Below, in pieces: positions 12,611-24,770 of a DNA stretch of 64,000 nt. A program made the translations under genes and the position numbers. Location of the stretch: NCBI RefSeq assembly GCF_963259705.1, contig NC_081842.1, positions 61,144,787 to 61,208,786 on the forward strand, written 5' to 3'. The notes under the pieces are model-generated. The model saw nothing but the letters and a program-made list of their open reading frames with translations, was not told the origin of the DNA and made no database searches. The stretch comes from Myotis daubentonii. Lineage: Eukaryota > Chordata > Mammalia > Chiroptera > Vespertilionidae. The stretch's first letter is position 1. The number at the start of each line of letters is the position of its first letter.

Positions 12611-13292
12611 AAAGAGTAAAAACTTGAGAAAAATACAATATTGTATTAAAGTAAAGCTTTAGAACAATGCTAACTGCAATTAGCTGTTTGTTACTGTGTC
12701 ATGAGTAATTAGCCATAAATAGTAATTGGTATTACTTTCATATAATCAAAAGAAGTATTCCTGGAAGAAGAAAGATGACAGATAAGAGACAGAAAACTTT
12801 GAGAACCTTCTGACATCCTGGTTCCACAACTCATGAGACTGTCAGAGCCTTCATTTTCCAGCCCTGGGCTTCAGTGTTCTAGGACCCTGGATTGACAGTA
12901 TTATCTGCATCCAGACATTGGAAACCAGATCATACCTTTGGCACACCCCCTTTCCTCCAGTCATTTGATTTCAAAGTAGACATAACTGAATCAAGCCTTA
13001 GAAAGTAGACGGAATCAGGAAATCCCAACAGGGATCAATATTTCTTTTTATTCACCAAAATATTTCTTTTTGTTCACCAATTCCTTGCCTGTTCCAAGGC
13101 TGGAATATATTGGGAAATAGATTGTTTTGTATGTTTAAAGGTGTGTCTCCAATTAACCTCACCACAAACATCCCCGATCCCAATTTTCTACCCAAATTGG
13201 TACGACATTTTACCAACAAATTATTTTAACAAGCCTGGTGGGCTTAGGCCAGGACAAGGGTGGCCAGGGGTGAGTAAAAATTATCAATTATT

Positions 13293-13500
13293 GCCCTAAC
13301 TGGTTTGGCTCAGTGGATAGAGCGTCGGCCTGCAGACTAGAAGTTCCCAGGTTCAATTCCGGTCAAGGGCATGTACCTTAGTTGCGGGCACATCCCCAAT
13401 AGGAGGTGTGCAGGAGGCAGCTGATCGATGTTTCTCTCCCATTGATGTTTCTAACTCTCTATCCCTCTCTGTAAAAAAATCAATAAAATATATTTTAAAA
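13293..13500 (+). mobile_element. Ves SINE, sense, with target duplication
   Basis: This is a full-length Ves SINE with tRNA-type boxes ('tggctcagtgg' and 'ggttcaattcc'). It is flanked by 'aaaattatcaattatt' on both sides, a 16-bp target duplication. Confidence 0.93.
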
Positions 13501-14313
13501 AAAATTATCAATTATTTATATTAGTATGGTTTAATTTGAAGAGTTTACTGCTCTACAACTTAGCTGGGTTATCTGAAAGAATGGCAGCTTTATGGAGAGA
13601 TAAGGAGGAAGAGTGGATTACCGGCTAGGCCAGAAGAATGGAAAAGTGCTTAAATGAGAGTAAAAGTAGGAAATTTGGGGCAGACAGAGAGCAACAAGCA
13701 AACTCATGCAGATGTAGATGTCTTGGAGTACAAGGGCAAGGGGATCTGGATGTGAGGAAAGCAGATGGGGGGATCCAGAAAGTAAGTAAAAAAAGGACAC
13801 TGAGAAAGAGTAAAGGTTCAGAGAACAATTTTTAACAGTGTAGGAATGTGTCACGGAATAGAAAGTGATGCAAACAGGATTGAGAACAAGTTGGGGATTG
13901 GCAACTAAAGCGGGTGTTCTAGAAGCCCAGCTCATCAAAAGGTTATACTTTTTTCATTTGAAAGCAGTAGACTACTTATTTACAAAACTTATGCAACTCA
14001 TTTTTTATGATAATTAGCAGATTCTGTGATCTTTGTAGCAGTGAATTTTAAATCAGTTGTCCTGTTATAAAATAGTGATTCACATAAATATGATCCGTTC
14101 ATCTGCTTACCTGCCTTTCTATGTCTTAGGCATTTCTTCTAGCCAGCCTTATGCTGAGCCACATAGTAGGCACAATATCTCAACCAACTGAAGTGATGAG
14201 GTGCCTTCCAATATTATTCTCAAATTATTATAAGCTTTAATATAGAACTTTTCACGTTTTAGCGTATTTTATTATAATTTACAATGGCAAGGATAAATTG
14301 ACGTAAGATAGGA

Positions 14314-14481
14314 ATTCTTTTAATCCTCACATGAGGACATTCATTTATTTTAGAGTAAGGAAGGGAGAGAGAGAAATATCGATGTGAGAGAAAAACATAC
14401 GTGCCCCCAACTGGTAATCAAACCCGCAATCTTCGGTGCATGGTATGATGCTCCAACCAACTGAGCCACACCAGCCAGGGC
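14314..14481 (-). mobile_element. Ves SINE, antisense
   Basis: The antisense core and 'ccaactgagccacaccagcc' followed by 'agggc' identify the SINE. Direct repeats 'aagatagga' (14305 and 14482) suggest the insertion bounds. The middle of the element is deleted. Confidence 0.8.
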
Positions 14482-15936
14482 AAGATAGGAACTTAACTTA
14501 TATGTAGGATATGAATCAGATCATAAAGTGAAACTCATAAACTGCTCTAATTTGCAGTGCCCCTCCATTTTTTAAAAATTAAACTGTAAACCTTTCCTGT
14601 GGCTATCCCTGTTTCCTGTTGTATTCTTCTGAGTGAAAATGGCTATAAAAAGGTTGTTTTTATAAGACAATGAACTTGAGAAAATCTCGATATAAATAAA
14701 TGGATTATTTTGTAAATAAGTGAGAGAGCTGTTCATACTTAAGTTGATGTCAGAATTATTCTTTAATAGTTTATAAGCAGTCCAGAAGAGCACATTTTCT
14801 AGATAAGCAAGCTGTACTCTTCTAGGTACTGAAGTGCTAAATCGGTGGAAATGCACTACAGGAAGAGCTTGAGAAAATTCATGGGTGGCCTTCAAATTGG
14901 TAGGTGGCAGGTTAAATAAGCAAGGCAACTTACCAAACTTGTGTTGGGTGACAAGACAAGTAGATCTCAGCACCCATCTGCCAAATCTTAAAAGGTTTTA
15001 TAGAGGCCCTAACTAGGTTTAGTCACATACTTAGGGGGCCATAACTGGGGTCAGTCACATGCTCAGTCCAGATAATCTCAACACCACATTTCTATCTTAA
15101 GGCTGTATCTTTGGAGCAGCTTCTAGGACCAGGGAAAGCAAACATAGTGCACATTCCAATGCACAAGGGGAGGGCAGGGGAGGAGCCTCCAATTGTAATG
15201 TCCAGGTTGAAGGTCCAACATGTGGCCATATCTTCTTGATGACCTTCCCCAACAAGTATTCCATATGAAAAGAAGTGAGTCAGACCTAGCATTAGTTTCC
15301 AGTCTCTAACTAGTTGTGGACCTTGGCCAAGGCATTAGTTTGGAGTTTCCGCACTTAAAAAAATATATTAGTAGGAGTAAAGGATATTCAGGGACCCATC
15401 TAGCTCCAAAATTCTGATTATAAAAATGAATTGACTCGACAGAAAGACAATGAAAATAAGAGATAAAGCTAACAACATAGGCCATGCCAGGGTGAGATGT
15501 GTAAAGTCATGGTATAAATGGATACAGAAAAACACAGACTGATTTCCCCAAAATTCAAAATATTAGCAGTTTTATTTTTAAATGCTCAAAAATTATTAGT
15601 TGGATAGAGAACTCATCTCATAGTAATGCTATGTTTATTCAACTTCATCAGAAATGGAATGCTGAGTATAAGAATTTTAATTTATAAAGCTTATTCTTAT
15701 AATCACCAGAATTTTTAAAATACTAACATTGCCACATATAATTTCTAAAATATATCACCACTGTAAATGTAGTGCACTAAACACATTCATGTATTTTGGG
15801 GTGACTAATGTAAGTTGTGATGCTCCCTCTTGGGCAGTTCTGAGGCAAAGTAGTTATGGATTTTACAGATATAATTTTGTCGTCATGTAAAACATCGCCA
15901 GTATCACCAAGCAGCAGGAGCAAGACTAAGCCTTGT

Positions 15937-16068
15937 GACTTGTATGCATGCATATGAGCAAAACCAATGGACACAGACTAGGGGTGTGAGGACGGCTGGG
16001 GAGAGGTCAATGGGGGGAAAAGGAGACTTACGTAATACTTTAAACAATAAAGAATTTAAATTTTAAAA
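15937..16068 (+). mobile_element. 5'-truncated L1 3' end
   Basis: The sequence 'ggggtgtgaggacggctggg' and 'gtaatactttaaacaataaa' is the typical 3' terminal part of bat L1 elements. Flanking repeats 'aagactaagccttgt' (15922-15936) and 'aagagtaagccttgt' (16069-16083) mark the insertion. Confidence 0.75.
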
Positions 16069-17230
16069 AAGAGTAAGCCTTGTAATATTTGTTACCTATT
16101 TGTCTGATCTTCTAATTAGTATTTACTTTTCTGAATGAGTATGGGCTATAGTCAGCATTTGTAAGTTGATCGGGGATTTCGTAGGGACTTTGAAATTGTT
16201 AGGGGAGGCGAAAAGCAGTTTTGAGGAGGTTTCTTGTTTAACTAAAAAAAAAAAAAAGTTCAGTAACGTGTGAGATCAAGGTGCATCACCCTAGCATTTG
16301 AATTACTGCTCAAAAAAGTACACAAATGAAATGAGCACACCATTGTTAAAATCATTTAAACCTTTATGACTGGAGAGAAATAACAGCTTAACTATGTAGA
16401 TCATCATTGCCAGTTTTCATATATATAAGAGGACTGATACACACAAAGAAAGTCTGACTCTTAATGTTTCCTTTCTGGGGATCTGCAGGGTCGAGCTCCC
16501 TCAAGCCTAACAAAGGAAGAAGAGTCCCTTCTACCTTGTGACTGGTATTTCTTTATTACATCACTGTAAGAGCAGGTCTAGTTAACAAAGGAGTTACTTT
16601 ATCTCTTTTCTCTAGTTAACACATTGATTGTGGCTCTCAAATTTATCTTCAGTTTTCAAACTACACAGTTTGAACAAACATATATGCCCCCCCACCACCA
16701 CACCAAACAAATAAGAAAGTTTCTTACCTGTTTTTTTTATCATTAATTTTGGGAATTCTATATTTGGAAGAATAGACATTTCAGATTAAGGGAAACTTCA
16801 GGTTTTGTCAGATGATTAGGTGTGGTTGAGTTTATCCAGTTTGTCTTTTCATGGAAATTTTAATGAAAAATTTTGCAGCAAAATTTAGTTAAATAAATTT
16901 GCTTAACCTTTTAGTTGATTGATATCTGTGTTGGTTGGTTTATTGATATCTATTTGAAAATCATTTTACTTTTCTTTAAATTGTGCATGCATTAAATGTT
17001 TGGTTATGGAGCACGTAATAACTGATACACCATCAAAACATTCTTAATATTTCCTGATAAACTACTAAGTGGCTTTTTGGTGAATAGTTTCATGGCCTCT
17101 GCAATTGGTTGAAGAAATCCTTATCATAAATTAACTTTTCTACAAACGTCTGGAACTTGTTGACATGTTGTTTTGAATCATGTCTCTGAAGTAACAGTCT
17201 ATCTCTTACTCTTCCCAAGAATTCTGCCTC

Positions 17231-17453
17231 ACCAAACCGGTTTGGCTTAGTGAATAGAGCGTCGGCCTGCGGACTGAAAGGTCCCAGGTTCGATTCCGGT
17301 CAAGGGCATGTACCTTGGTTGCGGGCACATCCCCAGTAGGAGGTGTGCAGGAGGCGGCTGGTCGATGTTTCTCTCTCATTGATGTTTCTAACTCTCTATC
17401 CCTCTCCCTTTCTCTCTGTAAAAAATCAATAAAACATATTTAAAAAAAAAAAA
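17231..17453 (+). mobile_element. Ves SINE, sense, with target duplication
   Basis: This is a near full-length Ves SINE with a long A tail. The 14-bp repeats 'aagaattctgcctc' at 17217-17230 and 17454-17467 are identical, so the insertion is young. Confidence 0.94.
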
Positions 17454-18268
17454 AAGAATTCTGCCTCTTGTCCAAAGCTAGTTCCACTCAATATTATGGC
17501 CCTCCTTATTCTTAATTATCTTCCTACTCTTAAGCCTAGCACACATATTTAGTAAATAAATACTAGCTTTTTTATTTTCAGTCTCTTCTACACTCTTTAT
17601 TCTCTATATTTAAGAGCACATGCACTCTTCCTGATCTTGAATAGTTCAGTTGCTCTGCTATTTCTGTCCTCCAAAATGTCATCCTTTTTGCATTCTTTTA
17701 CTGCAGTTTGAGTCCACACTTATTGTCTCAATTTTCTTACTAATGGCCATAGATAGACAGATGGTTAGTAGGTAGTAATTGCGTGCAAAAAACAAATACA
17801 AACAAACTGGACTAGTTGTGAAATCCCCATAGAAGCACCCGCAAAAAGGACAAAATTGTAGAGTAGAAAACAGGACTATAACAAGAGTACAAGGAGGCTT
17901 CTTCATTCACACAGACATAGCTGTGACAGTTAACAAGCTCACTGAAGTAGAAAAGAGCTAATAGATGGAAAGTGATGGGCCTTAAGGAATGCCTGTACTT
18001 AAGGAAGAGGACAATGAGATAGAGTTTGGAGGGAGATAGAACTATACATGATTGTCCAGTTTAGAATTCTTAACTTTTAAAATGTTTGACTCAAAAAAGT
18101 TTACAGAAATGTTCCTCATTCCTCCCCTCCCCCCCCCCCCAAAAAAAGAGTATTTATTAGCAACTGTAGGTTAAAAACCAAGTCTTTTTTCATTATTTTG
18201 TAGATGTTACTTATACTCTCCTCTGTGTTTTTGGATGTGGCAAAGCCTCCAGGATTTCATAACTTCTC

Positions 18269-18487
18269 CTTTTTTTTAAAAAAAAATCTTTTTTAATTGA
18301 TTTTAGAGAGAGGAAGGGATGGAGGGAGAGAGAGACAGACAGACAGACATCAATTGGTTGCCTCCTGTACCCAGCCAGACCATGATTAAATTCACAACCT
18401 GGGTAGGTATCCAGACCAGAATCTAAACCGCCACCTTTCACTATGTGAGAACAATATTCCAACCAACTGAGCCACACCAGCCAGGGC
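18269..18487 (-). mobile_element. Ves SINE, antisense
   Basis: The T/A-rich tail, 'attgattttagagagaggaa' and the end 'cacaccagccagggc' define it. An internal (GACA)n run is present. 'acttctcctttt' and 'gcttctcgctttt' on the two sides look like a diverged target duplication. Confidence 0.87.
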
Positions 18488-18654
18488 AGCTTCTCGCTTT
18501 TTGACTCCTATTTTCTTTATTTTCTTCACTTTTCCCCTTCTTTCCCTTCATTAGCTACCACACTTTTCCTACCAAAGACCAAATGACTACTACCTAGGGG
18601 GAAAGAGGATTTCTTTTTTCAAGCCCTTCACACACACCTACGTACCTACCTACC

Positions 18655-18668
18655 TCCTCTCTCTCTTT

Positions 18669-18699
<31 letters not shown>

Positions 18700-18720
18700 T
18701 CTCTCTCTCTGTATGTGTGT
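18655..18720. repeat. (CT)n-rich microsatellite
   Basis: The stretch is made of tctc and ctgt units immediately upstream of a Helitron array. It is simple-sequence DNA with no coding value; the open frames running through it are artefacts. Confidence 0.9.
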
Positions 18721-18748
18721 GCACGCACTCGTGTGCCCTTACCCCAAA

Positions 18749-19085
18749 TCCTATATAATAAAAGACTAATATGCAAATCAGCTGAATTGCGGAACGACTG
18801 GTTGCTATGACACATACTGACCACCAGGGGGCAGGAGCTGCCCCCTGGTGGTCAGTTCTCTCCCACAGGGGGAGCACCGCTTAGCCAGAAGCCAGGCTCA
18901 TGACTGGTGAGTGCAGCAGCTGTGGCAGGAGCCTCTCCCGCCTTCGTGACAGCACTAAGGATGTCCGACTGATGGCTTAGGCCTGCCCCTGGGGAGCAGG
19001 CCTAAGTCATCCGGCAAGAGGGCGCAGGCCAGGCTGAGGGACAACCCCCATCCAAGTGCACGAATTTCGTGCATCAGGCCTCTAG
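18749..19085 (+). mobile_element. Non-autonomous Helitron (HeliBat type)
   Basis: It starts 'tcctatataataaaagact' and ends with a hairpin ('tgcacgaatttcgtgca') followed by 'ggcctctag'. These are the 5' TC and 3' CTAG ends of rolling-circle Helitrons; no target duplication is expected. It encodes nothing. Inside, 18818-18854 is an inverted repeat with 18-bp arms, each arm containing ccaccagggggcag, a CTCF-like core. It is first of three head-to-tail copies. Confidence 0.92.
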
Positions 19086-19724
19086 TCTATACTAATAAAA
19101 GAGTAATATGCTGCCCTAACTGGTTTGGCTAACTCAAGGGTCCCAGGTTCGATTCCGGTCAAGGGCATGTACCTTGGTTGCGGGCACATCCCCAGTAGGG
19201 ATTGTGCAGGAGACAGCTGATCGATGTTTCTCTCTCATTGATGTTTCTAACTCTCCATCCCTCTCCCTTCCTCTCTGTAAAAAATCAATAAAATATATAT
19301 ATTTTTTTAAAAGAGTAATATGCTAATTAGACCGGGAGACCTTCCGGAGACCTTCTGGACAAAGCCAGGGGCTTTGCAAACTGCCCCAGGCCCCTCACCC
19401 AGGCTGCCCATGCCCCAGCGGGGACCCCCACCTTGATGGGGGTGTGGCCAGCCTGCACATGGCCCTCAGCCCCTCTCCCAGGCCAGCCATGCCCCCCAGC
19501 AGGGACCCCTCACCCCTGATGGGGCATGGCCAGCCTGCAAACTGCCCCAGCCCCTCACCCAGGCTGGCACTGCCCCAGTGGGGACCCCCACCCCGATGGG
19601 GGCGTGGCTGGCCTGCAAACCGCCCCAGGCCCCTTGCCCAGGCTCCTCAAGGGGGCCGCCACCCTGATCTGGGACCCGCTTCAGGGCAGACCAGCCAACC
19701 CCCACCTGTGCACCAGGCCTCTAG
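19086..19724 (+). mobile_element. Non-autonomous Helitron, second of three, with nested SINE
   Basis: It begins 'tctatactaataaaagag' immediately after the CTAG of the previous element and ends 'caccaggcctctag'. It is interrupted by a Ves SINE at 19113-19308. Inside, GC-rich units of about 78 bp ('cctgcaaactgccccagccc...') repeat several times between about 19380 and 19650. The open frames on both strands here are read-through of that repeat. Confidence 0.9.
19113..19308 (+). mobile_element. Ves SINE nested in Helitron, promoter part deleted
   Basis: It is flanked by a perfect 16-bp target duplication 'aaaagagtaatatgct' (19097-19112 and 19309-19324). After 'tggtttggct' it jumps to 'aactcaagggtcccagg', so about 30 bp of the tRNA-like head between box A and box B are missing. 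Confidence 0.93.
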
Positions 19725-20012
19725 CTTAAGGGTAATATGCTAATTAGACTGACATCCTTCCAGACAAAGCCATGGTGGCGGGGCCAAGGCAGAGGCAGTT
19801 AGGGGTGATCAAGCTGGCAGGGGAGAGCAGTTAGGGGGATCAGGCCAGCAGGCAGGCAAGTGGTTAGGAGCCAGCAGTCCCAGATTGCAAGAGGGATGTC
19901 TGACTACTGGCAGTCGGACATCCCCCGAGGGGTCCCGGGTTAGAAATTGTGCAGGCCAGGCTAAGAAACACCTTCCCCTCCCGTGCACAAATTTTGTGCA
20001 CTGGGCATCTAG
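19725..20012 (+). mobile_element. Non-autonomous Helitron, third of three
   Basis: It has the typical early motif 'gggtaatatgctaattagac' and ends with the 'gtgcacaaattttgtgcac' hairpin and 'gggcatctag'. The 5' TC is not clean ('cttaagggtaat'), so the left few bases may be altered or lost. Confidence 0.85.
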
Positions 20013-20881
20013 TAAGACCTAAAACCATCGTGACCCCTCAAGTAGGCATACAGATACAGAGAAAGATAGATGATCTAGTAAAAGAGGGTAAACAAATGGG
20101 CAGCATGGACCATGAGTAAAGTGACTACAAACCCTGATGAGTTTATTTTAAAGTTTATCTCAAATTAAAATCCCTGGTCATATGTTCTTATTTTCAAATG
20201 TTGGGCATTTGGTCATAGAAATCTTTTAATTTAAAAGTGCCTGTATCCTGAATATGTTGAATGCCTTTCGTGCCAATTTGTTTGTCTAGTTGTCTTTCCA
20301 TTTTCTATTTCTGTTGATCAGACATAGACAGTTAACGTTTTCTCTCTGTGTATCCTGGGACCTAACACACTGTTTCATGTTCAATATTTTTCAGTGGATA
20401 GATGGATTTTAAAGAAGCCTTTCTATTTTAGCAGATTTTTATCTTAATTGCGATGGTAAATCTGACTTTTAAGTTACTGAGAATACTACATCCTGTATTC
20501 ATTTTTATTCCATTTTCATCCCAGCCGTGGCAATTGGGATTCTCTTTCTTTGCTAGGTATAAGATTGCATTTAAAATTGATCTATGCTGTTTTATTTCAT
20601 GAACTATAGTCATATTCTTTTTTTCTCTGGCACCATCACCCTCAATTCCTTAGTCAAATATTATCAGAGTAGTTTGGGAAAATCTAGTATATTTAAGTTA
20701 TTAAAAGATGGAAATAGATCTTATTGATATGCTTAATCTCAAACTTTTGGCCAGTGCTTCTCCCAGATATCTTGAGTTCTCAGGCATATTCTAATTTTAG
20801 CAGATAGTGTCTTGGTTTCTCTGTAGCTCATTTAGTTTCAGGCATAGGTTTATCACATCTTTTTTTTTTCTTTTAAACTAG

Positions 20882-21088
<207 letters not shown>

Positions 21089-22545
21089 TAAGTCTCTTTT
21101 ATAAAAATGTATTGTTTTTTTAAAAGTCATGATTACCTCCATTTTATTTCTTTTGATACATGTGAATATTTAATACCTTCCAAGTATCAACAGCACAGCC
21201 AAAAGAATAAATGTGAATGAAATAGTGCTCTATTTTCAAAAAGCACAAAAGGATCCCATAAATAACTTTTTATATAAGGCGTAAATATCTTATGTTAAAT
21301 TTTTTTATTATTTTTAAAGTCACACTTTCCATATAATTTCTTGATTATATATCAAATGAGATGCCAATAGCAGAAAGCAATCTGTACAGACGTAATGTCA
21401 TTGAAGATAATTCACTTTAATTCCAACACCCTGAATGTAAACTATATTAGTATATTAGAGAGGCAAATTTTTAAGAAGTAAAAAATATAGATTGGTGAGT
21501 TTAATCATTCAACGGGACTAAAACTGCAATGCAGGTACATTTAACTAAGATTTAGATGAGAATGTGATTAGGTCTTCTATCAAAAAAAACCCTCGTTGGT
21601 CTCCCAGGATACAGCTTAGTGTACTGCCGGTCCCTTAGCCAATTAGTGGTGTGGCCTGTTTTGGCACAAATCACTGTCATTACAGATATGCTGAAAGTAC
21701 CCAACCCTTGTGTGAATTGAAGTTCTTCGGAAGAATGGCTGGATGCTGTTTAAAATGAAGTTAGAAATATACTAGGTAGCCTACTCAGGCTCAGAATTTG
21801 GAATCCCCTCTTTTCTTACAAAAAGCAGATGTCAGAAGCTGACTTTATTTTCATTAAATCATTTATTACATTGAACTAAGTTGGATCAGACCCATTTTTG
21901 CCTAAGGGCATTTATGCTGCAGGAGATGAAATCTTTCATTATTAGTTCCCTGCATTTAACAGTAAAGTCAGAATCCATCTGTTGTCTGACACAAAGTTGT
22001 TTGTTTTTGTCCAATATTAATCTTTTGCAACATTGCTAGTGAAGATTAAAAACACTTCATGCTAGTCCATGTCCTGTCTTCATTCCAGAAGTCTGGAAAG
22101 TTCTCTTTTTCACTTCTAGTTCTATTAGCACATGCTACCTTGAGAAAGGCATTAAAACTTTATTAGTTTTAGTATGTCTTGTTAGTTTTCTCATTTCTGT
22201 AAAATGAGTGGCAATGCTCTCCTAGAAAAATTTTATAAAAGCCAAATATGTACTAAAATATGCTTTAAATCTTTTAAATGTAAAATACAGAGTTTTTAAA
22301 AAATATATATATGTTACCTATCTATTTAAAACAAATATAGATTGCTTAGATGAGCTGTTAATAACTTACTAGATCACAGGTTAGGCTATGTTGATTGTTC
22401 AAAACCTGAAATAGACCCTAACCTTGAACTAAATGCATTTGCTTGTTGAGCTAGTTTCCAGAGTTTTATCAGAATTACTTTAGACTATGAATAAAAATAA
22501 GAATTATGATTGGAAAGTTTTGAGTAATTTTAAGTGATTTTCTTT

Positions 22546-22802
22546 ACATATATATATATATATTTTTTTTAATTGATTTCAGAGAGGAAAGAAGAGGGAG
22601 AGAGAGAGAAACATCAATGATGAGAGAGAATTATTGGTTGGCTGCCTCCTGCACGCCCCCTATTGGGGATTAAACCCACAACCCATGCATGTGCCCTTGG
22701 CCAGAAATAACAGTGGTAAACTGAGTGCTGGAGTTACTAGTATGCCTGGGACCTTCAGTCCATAGGCTGACACTCTATCCACTGAGCCAAATTGGCTAGG
22801 GC
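22546..22802 (-). mobile_element. Ves SINE, antisense, with extra internal segment
   Basis: It is an antisense Ves SINE ending 'attggctagggc', flanked by 'taagtgattttctt' and 'taaatgattttctt'. The part near 22705-22745 contains extra sequence not seen in the other copies, making it longer than usual. Confidence 0.87.
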
Positions 22803-22833
22803 TAAATGATTTTCTTAATGTGAGATACTAAAC

Positions 22834-23059
22834 CAGCCGTGGGCAAACTACGGCCCACAGGCCGGATCCGGCCTGTTTGAAATGAATAAAACTAAAAAAA
22901 AAAAAAAAAAAAAAAAAGACCGTACCCTTTTATGTAATGATGTTTACTTTGAATTTATATTAGTTCACACAAACACCCCATCCATGCTTTTGTTCCGGCC
23001 CTCCAGTCCAGTTTAAGAACCCATTGTGGCCCTCGAGTCAAAAAGTTTGCCCACCCCTG
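22834..23059 (+). mobile_element. Non-autonomous hAT transposon
   Basis: It begins cagccgtgggcaaact and ends agtttgcccacccctg, imperfect terminal inverted repeats. The 8-bp target duplication 'tactaaac' (22826-22833 and 23060-23067) is perfect, as expected for hAT. It contains an A23 tract and no ORF. A second copy lies at 48192-48409. Confidence 0.95.
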
Positions 23060-23889
23060 TACTAAACTAAGGTTTTTAGGCAGTTTGCCTAGTAGGAATG
23101 TAAGGTTATTTTTACATTCGATGCAGGTTATAGTAGTTACCCAAAAAATATTTTCATTGCTTTATGTGTATACACACACACATACATACATATTCTTATA
23201 GCTACTGAAGTCAGATTTCCACATAAATAATGGAAACTGGCACTGGACTGTGATCCTTAAAGTTTACTTCAAAGTTGAAGTAAATCAGGGGGTGGAGAAC
23301 TTAATAGAGGAATAGTAGGCTGAGAGCAGAGCTAAAATTAGTTTAGAAAAATGCATGTCTTGAATAGCTTAATAGTTACCAAAAGAGGATTTCAGATATT
23401 GCTCTGAATTTCCTAGTAGCTAAAGTAAATAAATGTTATCTGTTAAAATTTTTCACTGTTCGTTAGATTAAAAGTACACTTGTGGCTTAGGAGAAGCGAA
23501 GTGTTTCTGGCCCTGCTGTGAAAAGTATTTCTTCTCCGTCAGGGCCTTGGATTTGGTATTGTAAGAGATATAGGAAATGAAGTTCTCATCACCATTTCAA
23601 CAATAAATGTAATAGTGAGTTTCATGTGGATACTTCTGAGTATCCCTCGTGTAAGCTAAAGGTATAACACTACAGTATAGTTAAAGGAAAACAGTTTCTT
23701 TGGGGCCAAAGTAGTGAGAGCCAAGTATGTTATCAAATATATCTCAGGTAATACTGATCTAGATGAATGGATTAACTGTATGACATGAACAGCTGCCTGT
23801 ATTTAAATAAATATATATGTATGTTTATATATTTTTTAAATAAGAATTTGATGGTGTGAATTATATTTTTTAATAAGACCTTAAAATAT

Positions 23890-24040
23890 ACATGCTCTCT
23901 ATTGCCTGCCTTAGCTTCAGTTTCTTTAGCCATAAAACAGGAATAGTAACTACCCACTGCATAGAGTTCTGAGAAGTAAGGTACAAAATGTATAGAGTGC
24001 ACAGCTTGTGTTTTGCTCAAGGTCTAAGTAGTGGCTACAG
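23890..24040 (+). mobile_element. MIR-like ancient SINE fragment
   Basis: The pattern 'cttcagtttctttagccata' and 'aaacaggaatagtaac' matches the conserved 'cctcagtttcctcatctgtaaaatggg' core of mammalian MIR SINEs. Confidence 0.55.
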
Positions 24041-24175
24041 GTGAATTGATTAAGACCCAGTGGAAAGCATTACTGTGTGTATAGCAAGAACCATTGAAGT
24101 TCATACTTTATATTGCACTAATTCCACTTTAGGGATTTATCTTCAGGATACATCTACCGTGTACAGAGATAGGAA

Positions 24176-24322
24176 TCTATAATAATAAAAGTGTAATATG
24201 CTAATTAGACCGACGTCCTTCCAGACGAAGCCGGGGTCCTGGGTGCCAGAGGGAAGCCGGTGCTGGCAGCCAGGGGAAGGAAGGCCTACTCTTGCACAAG
24301 TATTCATGCATTGGGCCTCTAG
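24176..24322 (+). mobile_element. Short Helitron
   Basis: It runs from 'tctataataataaaagtg' to 'gggcctctag' and is only 147 bp. It keeps both Helitron ends but little in between, so it is an internally deleted derivative. Confidence 0.88.
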
Positions 24323-24742
24323 TAATTACATAATAGCAAAAAGGAGAGCCAGTATGATTTGAATGGTCAACAGTAGGAAATCGTTTTAATACATTATGAA
24401 TCTCCATTTTTATTAACCATGAAATAATTATGAAGCTTATAGACATTTGTGGAAATAAATACTCAATTTATGTGGAGAAAATCTTTAAAAAATCTTATGT
24501 ACCATGCTGATAATTCCCAAAATGTGTGGATAGGGACTAAATAGAAATATGCAAAAAGTTATGTTAAATTAGTAGGTGTGGATTTTTTTCCCTCTCAAAA
24601 ACTTTTGCATTCTTTTTAAATTGTTAAAATACCTCAGTTTCTGAGGGCATTATAGTTGATCATGGCTCTGACATGACAAGCTCTTGAAAATTATAGGTAT
24701 TACTAGTCTCAATTCAGAAAGTATAATTTCTTATTTTGATAC

Positions 24743-24770
24743 GTGTGTGTGTGTGTGTGTGTGTGTGTAT
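24743..24770. repeat. (GT)n microsatellite
   Basis: About 13 GT units in GSK3B intron sequence. Confidence 0.95.

Noticed and set aside
13293..13380. tRNA gene (box A and box B present)
   Set aside because: The tRNA-like part is the head of a Ves SINE followed by the SINE body, A tail and target duplication; it is not a free tRNA gene.
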